Shown here one piece after another: positions 4,847-5,623 of a DNA stretch of 5,623 nucleotides. The notes beneath the pieces are model-generated. The model searched no databases. It worked only from the letters and a program-made list of their open reading frames with translations, and was not told where the DNA came from. The DNA is taken from assembly GCA_030598625.1 (NCBI GenBank), contig JAUVPO010000138.1, forward strand, positions 1 to 5,623, read 5' to 3'. The stretch is from Deferribacteres bacterium. GTDB lineage: Bacteria > Nitrospirota > Thermodesulfovibrionia > UBA6902. A program made the position numbers and the translations under genes. Each line of letters opens with the position of its first letter. Positions within the stretch are counted from its first letter, which is position 1.

Positions 4847-5494
4847 GTGTCGCCTCTAAAAAAGAAAATAACAGAGCTTCTCAAGAAAAAGGAATTTGCA
4901 AAGGTAACATCCCTCTCATTTTCCCCAAAAAAAATCATCAGTACATTAATTTCCCTTTCGTATGATAAAGAAAACCCCATCTCATGGCGTGCAATAGAAG
5001 CTATCGGTTTAATAACAAAAGAATTATCAAAAACAGATCCTGAAACTGTAAGAAATATTGTCGGACGCACGCTGTGGATGATAAGGGATGAATCAGGAGG
5101 GATCGGGTGGAGAAATCCTGAAATTCTCGGTGAAATAGTAAGAAACAGTCCAGACCTGTGTTCTGATGTGGCTCCAGTTATTATGTCTTTTCATGATGAA
5201 AAAATGTTGACTGCAAGCGTGCTCCGGGCAATGGGAAGAATAGGTAAAATAAATGATGAAACAGTTGATTACGCGGCCCCGATTATCAGTTCTTACCTTC
5301 ATAATACCGACCCGGAGCTTCGCGGCTACGCAGCATGGGCACTCGGTGAAATGGAAATATCGGAAGCTGAGAGTGAACTGGCAAAACTTAATAACGACGG
5401 CATGTTGATCTCTTTTTATGATCAGGGAGAATTAAACAAAAAAACAGTCGGAGAGATTGCAGCTAACGCTTTAGCAAAAATCAAGAAAGATTAA
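4847..5494 (+). CDS. HEAT-like repeat protein, DVU0298-family-like, function unknown
   Basis: The 215 residues form an all-helical repeat protein with no signal peptide or membrane segment. HEAT-like helical pairs are seen at ISWRAIEAIGLITKEL (45-60), MLTASVLRAMGRIGKI (120-135) and DPELRGYAAWALGEME (155-170). The block TLWMIRDESGGIGWRNPE (75-92) and the basic N-terminus LKKKITELLKKKEF recall the DVU0298 family of Desulfobacterota, known mainly as conserved proteins of unknown function; this is from memory. HEAT-like repeats usually bind other proteins. The start is GTG, without a Shine-Dalgarno sequence. The frame is continuous with the NifU-like gene except for TAA at 4829-4831 and five sense codons, so translation probably depends on ribosomes finishing that gene. 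The only other in-frame candidate start is a CTG right after that stop. Existence of the gene is clear; function is not. Confidence 0.88.
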   Translation: MSPLKKKITELLKKKEFAKVTSLSFSPKKIISTLISLSYDKENPISWRAIEAIGLITKELSKTDPETVRNIVGRTLWMIRDESGGIGWRNPEILGEIVRNSPDLCSDVAPVIMSFHDEKMLTASVLRAMGRIGKINDETVDYAAPIISSYLHNTDPELRGYAAWALGEMEISEAESELAKLNNDGMLISFYDQGELNKKTVGEIAANALAKIKKD

Positions 5495-5505
5495 TAAATC
5501 TTTCT
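5484..5505. terminator. Hairpin at the HEAT-like gene end, possible shared terminator
   Basis: AGAAAGATT (5484-5492) and AATCTTTCT (5497-5505) form a perfect 9-bp stem with an AATA loop across the stop codon. On the minus strand TGATTTTTG follows the stem, so it may end the gene entering from the right. On the plus strand no T-run follows directly; a run of seven T lies at 5537-5543. The stem is AT-rich, so termination strength is doubtful. Confidence 0.35.
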
Positions 5506-5545
5506 AATGAAAAAATGATCTGTTTGATTTCTGTTATTTTTTTGT

Positions 5546-5623
5546 TTAATCCAAACAATACACTTCCTGGATTAATATAATTTTCCCGTTGTCATACGGT
5601 TCGGTAAGTTTCAGTGTTCCCGG
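5546..5623 (-). CDS. C-terminal end of an unidentified gene (partial)
   Basis: Reading the minus strand from the window edge, one frame stays open for 25 codons and stops at TAA (5546-5548); the other two minus frames hit TGA within ten codons. The peptide is protein-like and well balanced (it contains LKLTEPYDNG and ends IILIQEVYCLD), and its codon use resembles the neighbours. I do not recognise the family from this tail. The gene converges with the HEAT-like gene, 51 bases separating the two stop codons. Confidence 0.55.
   Translation of the reverse strand, partial: PGTLKLTEPYDNGKIILIQEVYCLD

Noticed and set aside
5510..5543. Intrinsic terminator made of an A-run (5510-5515) and T-run (5537-5543)
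   Set aside because: The pairing is nearly pure A-T with a loop of about 19 bases, so it is unlikely to form; I kept only the hairpin at 5484-5505.
5542..5558. TTGTTT/AAACAA hairpin near the end of the partial gene
   Set aside because: Only six AT-rich pairs, and it lies over the stop codon and final codons of the right-hand gene; too weak to call.

Overview
The window looks like chromosomal DNA from an anaerobic, Gram-negative-type bacterium. Gene content (an A-type flavodiiron protein, BioW-dependent biotin synthesis, and a HEAT-like protein resembling the DVU0298 family of sulfate reducers) points to Desulfobacterota or Nitrospirota. That placement is inferred from remembered families; no database search was run. 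Base composition is moderately AT-rich by eye. I see no rRNA or tRNA, no CRISPR array and no intact mobile element.

Left half, all on the minus strand and read from about 2953 down to 9: an acylphosphatase (2669-2953), biotin synthase bioB (1659-2618), 6-carboxyhexanoate--CoA ligase bioW (859-1659) and a YegS/DagK-type lipid kinase (9-881, TTG start). bioB and bioW share one base (TAATG) and bioW overlaps the kinase by 23 bases, so these three are almost certainly one transcription unit. The acylphosphatase lies 50 bases upstream of bioB, and that gap holds a promoter-like sequence with a dyad. BioW makes pimeloyl-CoA, the first committed precursor, and BioB inserts the sulfur in the last step. 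The middle enzymes (BioF, BioA/BioK, BioD) are not here and must be encoded elsewhere if the pathway is complete.

Centre: a 202-base divergent intergenic region (2954-3155) separates the acylphosphatase from a plus-strand flavodiiron protein gene (3156-4373). It contains a perfect 16-bp palindrome, two TTGCAA hexamers one helical turn apart, and a credible promoter and strong ribosome site for the flavodiiron gene. That protein carries all diiron ligands and a flavodoxin domain, and probably reduces O2 or NO to protect an anaerobe.

Right half, plus strand: a 242-base gap (4374-4615) with a stem-loop at the flavodiiron stop codon, an inverted repeat over promoter-like hexamers, a short unassigned open frame and a hairpin reaching the next start. 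Then come a small NifU-C-terminal-like protein with four cysteines (4616-4831) and a HEAT-like protein (4847-5494). These two are in the same reading frame, separated by one TAA and five sense codons. At the right edge the C-terminus of an unidentified minus-strand gene (5546-5623) converges on them.

Most of the window is ordinary metabolism and stress defence. The least explained part is the flavodiiron / four-Cys NifU-like / HEAT-like cluster with its unusual non-coding spacers.
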